DNA of 8,869 nucleotides, taken from positions 1 to 8,869 of the forward strand of contig JAUNJW010000074.1 in assembly GCA_030533035.1 (NCBI GenBank), in the 5' to 3' direction. The position numbers and the translations under genes are program-made. Origin of the DNA: Erysipelotrichaceae bacterium. Lineage in GTDB: Bacteria; Bacillota_I; Bacilli_A; Erysipelotrichales; Erysipelotrichaceae. The notes beneath the pieces are model-generated. The model did not search any database, was not told the origin of the DNA, and was given only the letters and a program-made list of their open reading frames with translations. Shown here piece after piece: positions 8,275-8,869 of the stretch (the stretch's first letter is position 1; every line of letters begins with the position of its first letter).

Positions 8275-8869
8275 TCAGATTATGGAATCCAAATTGACAT
8301 TTGAGCGGATGAATTCAAACAGTTCTTCTTTGAATACTCGGATGGCATTTTGCCGGCCCAGCTTCTGGATCTGGCTTTCCGCCGGCCAGCATTTTTCTGG
8401 GCGGCGGGGTTTCGGAAAGACTGCAGACAGAGAAATGATAGCATTCGCTCAGCTGCAGGCAGGTGCTGACGCAGGCAATGATCCATGGCTGCGGGTCATC
8501 CAGATAATCCTTGGCCATTGTGCCGGTGGAAATCCGCAGACGGCAGCGGTGGGCCGGCCACCATGTTCTGTGCCAGAGATCGTATTCCGAACTCCAGCGG
8601 TGATAGATTTCATTTTCGGCGGACAGCTCAGCCGGTGAGATGCCGTTGTAATAGGGACTGTCCGAAGAGGCCAGCAGGAACATCGGCTCCTCAAACAGAA
8701 AAGTGGTTCTGACGTTCAGACTTGAATATACCGAACCGGCAAAGCCGAGATCATATCTGCCTGATTCAATGTTGGCGAATACTTCCCGGGAGTGGGCGGT
8801 ATGGCATTCCAGGCAGATTTCCGGATGCCTTTTTGAAAACTCCTGGTAAAAGGGAACGAAGGTAAAGGT
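8275..8869 (-). pseudogene. LysR-family regulator, partial and frameshifted near its 3' end
   Basis: This is the effector-binding part of a LysR-type regulator; the winged-helix N-terminus lies beyond the window. Read from 8869, it gives TFTFVPFYQEFSKRHPEICL, then ESGRYDLGFAGSVYS and FEEPMFLLASSDSPYYNGIS, which match the usual FxxxxPxV, GxxDLGF and EEExxLVAxxxHPL landmarks. After SVCSLSETPPPRK (near 8397) the frame runs into an unlike tail and stops at 8315. Removing one A from the A5 run (plus-strand T5, 8392-8396) instead gives PPPRKCWPAES, then NAIRVFKEELFEFIRSNVNL and a TGA at 8277-8275. That is a normal LysR C-terminus, and the terminator follows directly. The lesion is one base in a homopolymer, so it could be a real mutation or a sequencing slip. 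Its effector and targets cannot be told. Confidence 0.85.

Overview
The window looks like a chromosomal stretch from a mid-G+C Firmicute, most probably an Erysipelotrichia-type gut organism. This is an inference from AGGAGG-type ribosome binding sites, TTGNNN/TATAAT promoters, two tRNAs with encoded CCA, a phospho-beta-glucosidase, and small DUF4342-like and DUF4299-like proteins. No taxonomic marker is present. The left edge is visibly more A+T-rich than the rest and is part of an IS3-family insertion sequence.

Layout. 1-771 (minus) is the left part of an IS3-family element: a three-HTH OrfA, a slippery A7 run, and the first codons of OrfB in the -1 frame. Just beyond its end is a LacI-family repressor (minus). 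A 196-nt leader with a clear promoter follows, then a tRNA-Cys/tRNA-Leu pair and a strong terminator. Next is a family-1 6-phospho-beta-glucosidase (plus), with an operator-like 17-bp dyad over its -35 region, followed by a small DUF4342-like protein. A two-way terminator separates this pair from a 93-aa gene of unknown function (minus). A divergent promoter region then drives a four-gene plus-strand operon: surE, a DUF4299-like protein, a COG1228-type amidohydrolase, and a Cof-type HAD phosphatase. Two back-to-back terminators separate that operon from a LysR-family regulator (minus) that runs off the right edge.

How the genes relate. The LacI repressor and the phospho-glucosidase suggest sugar control and use, but the tRNA pair lies between them and no PTS genes are visible, so the link is only suggestive. 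The surE operon pairs a nucleoside monophosphatase with a HAD phosphatase and a metal-dependent amidohydrolase. Phosphate removal from nucleotides or related metabolites is a reasonable theme, but it is not proven.

Two genes are broken as written. The amidohydrolase has one in-frame TAA at codon 182, between its two sets of metal ligands. The LysR gene has a frameshift at an A5 run near its 3' end. Both can be repaired by a single-base change, so gene decay and sequence error must be told apart. I saw no CRISPR array, phage module, defence system or clearly novel system. The most informative points are the two lesions, the dyad at the glucosidase promoter, and the insertion sequence edge next to lacI.
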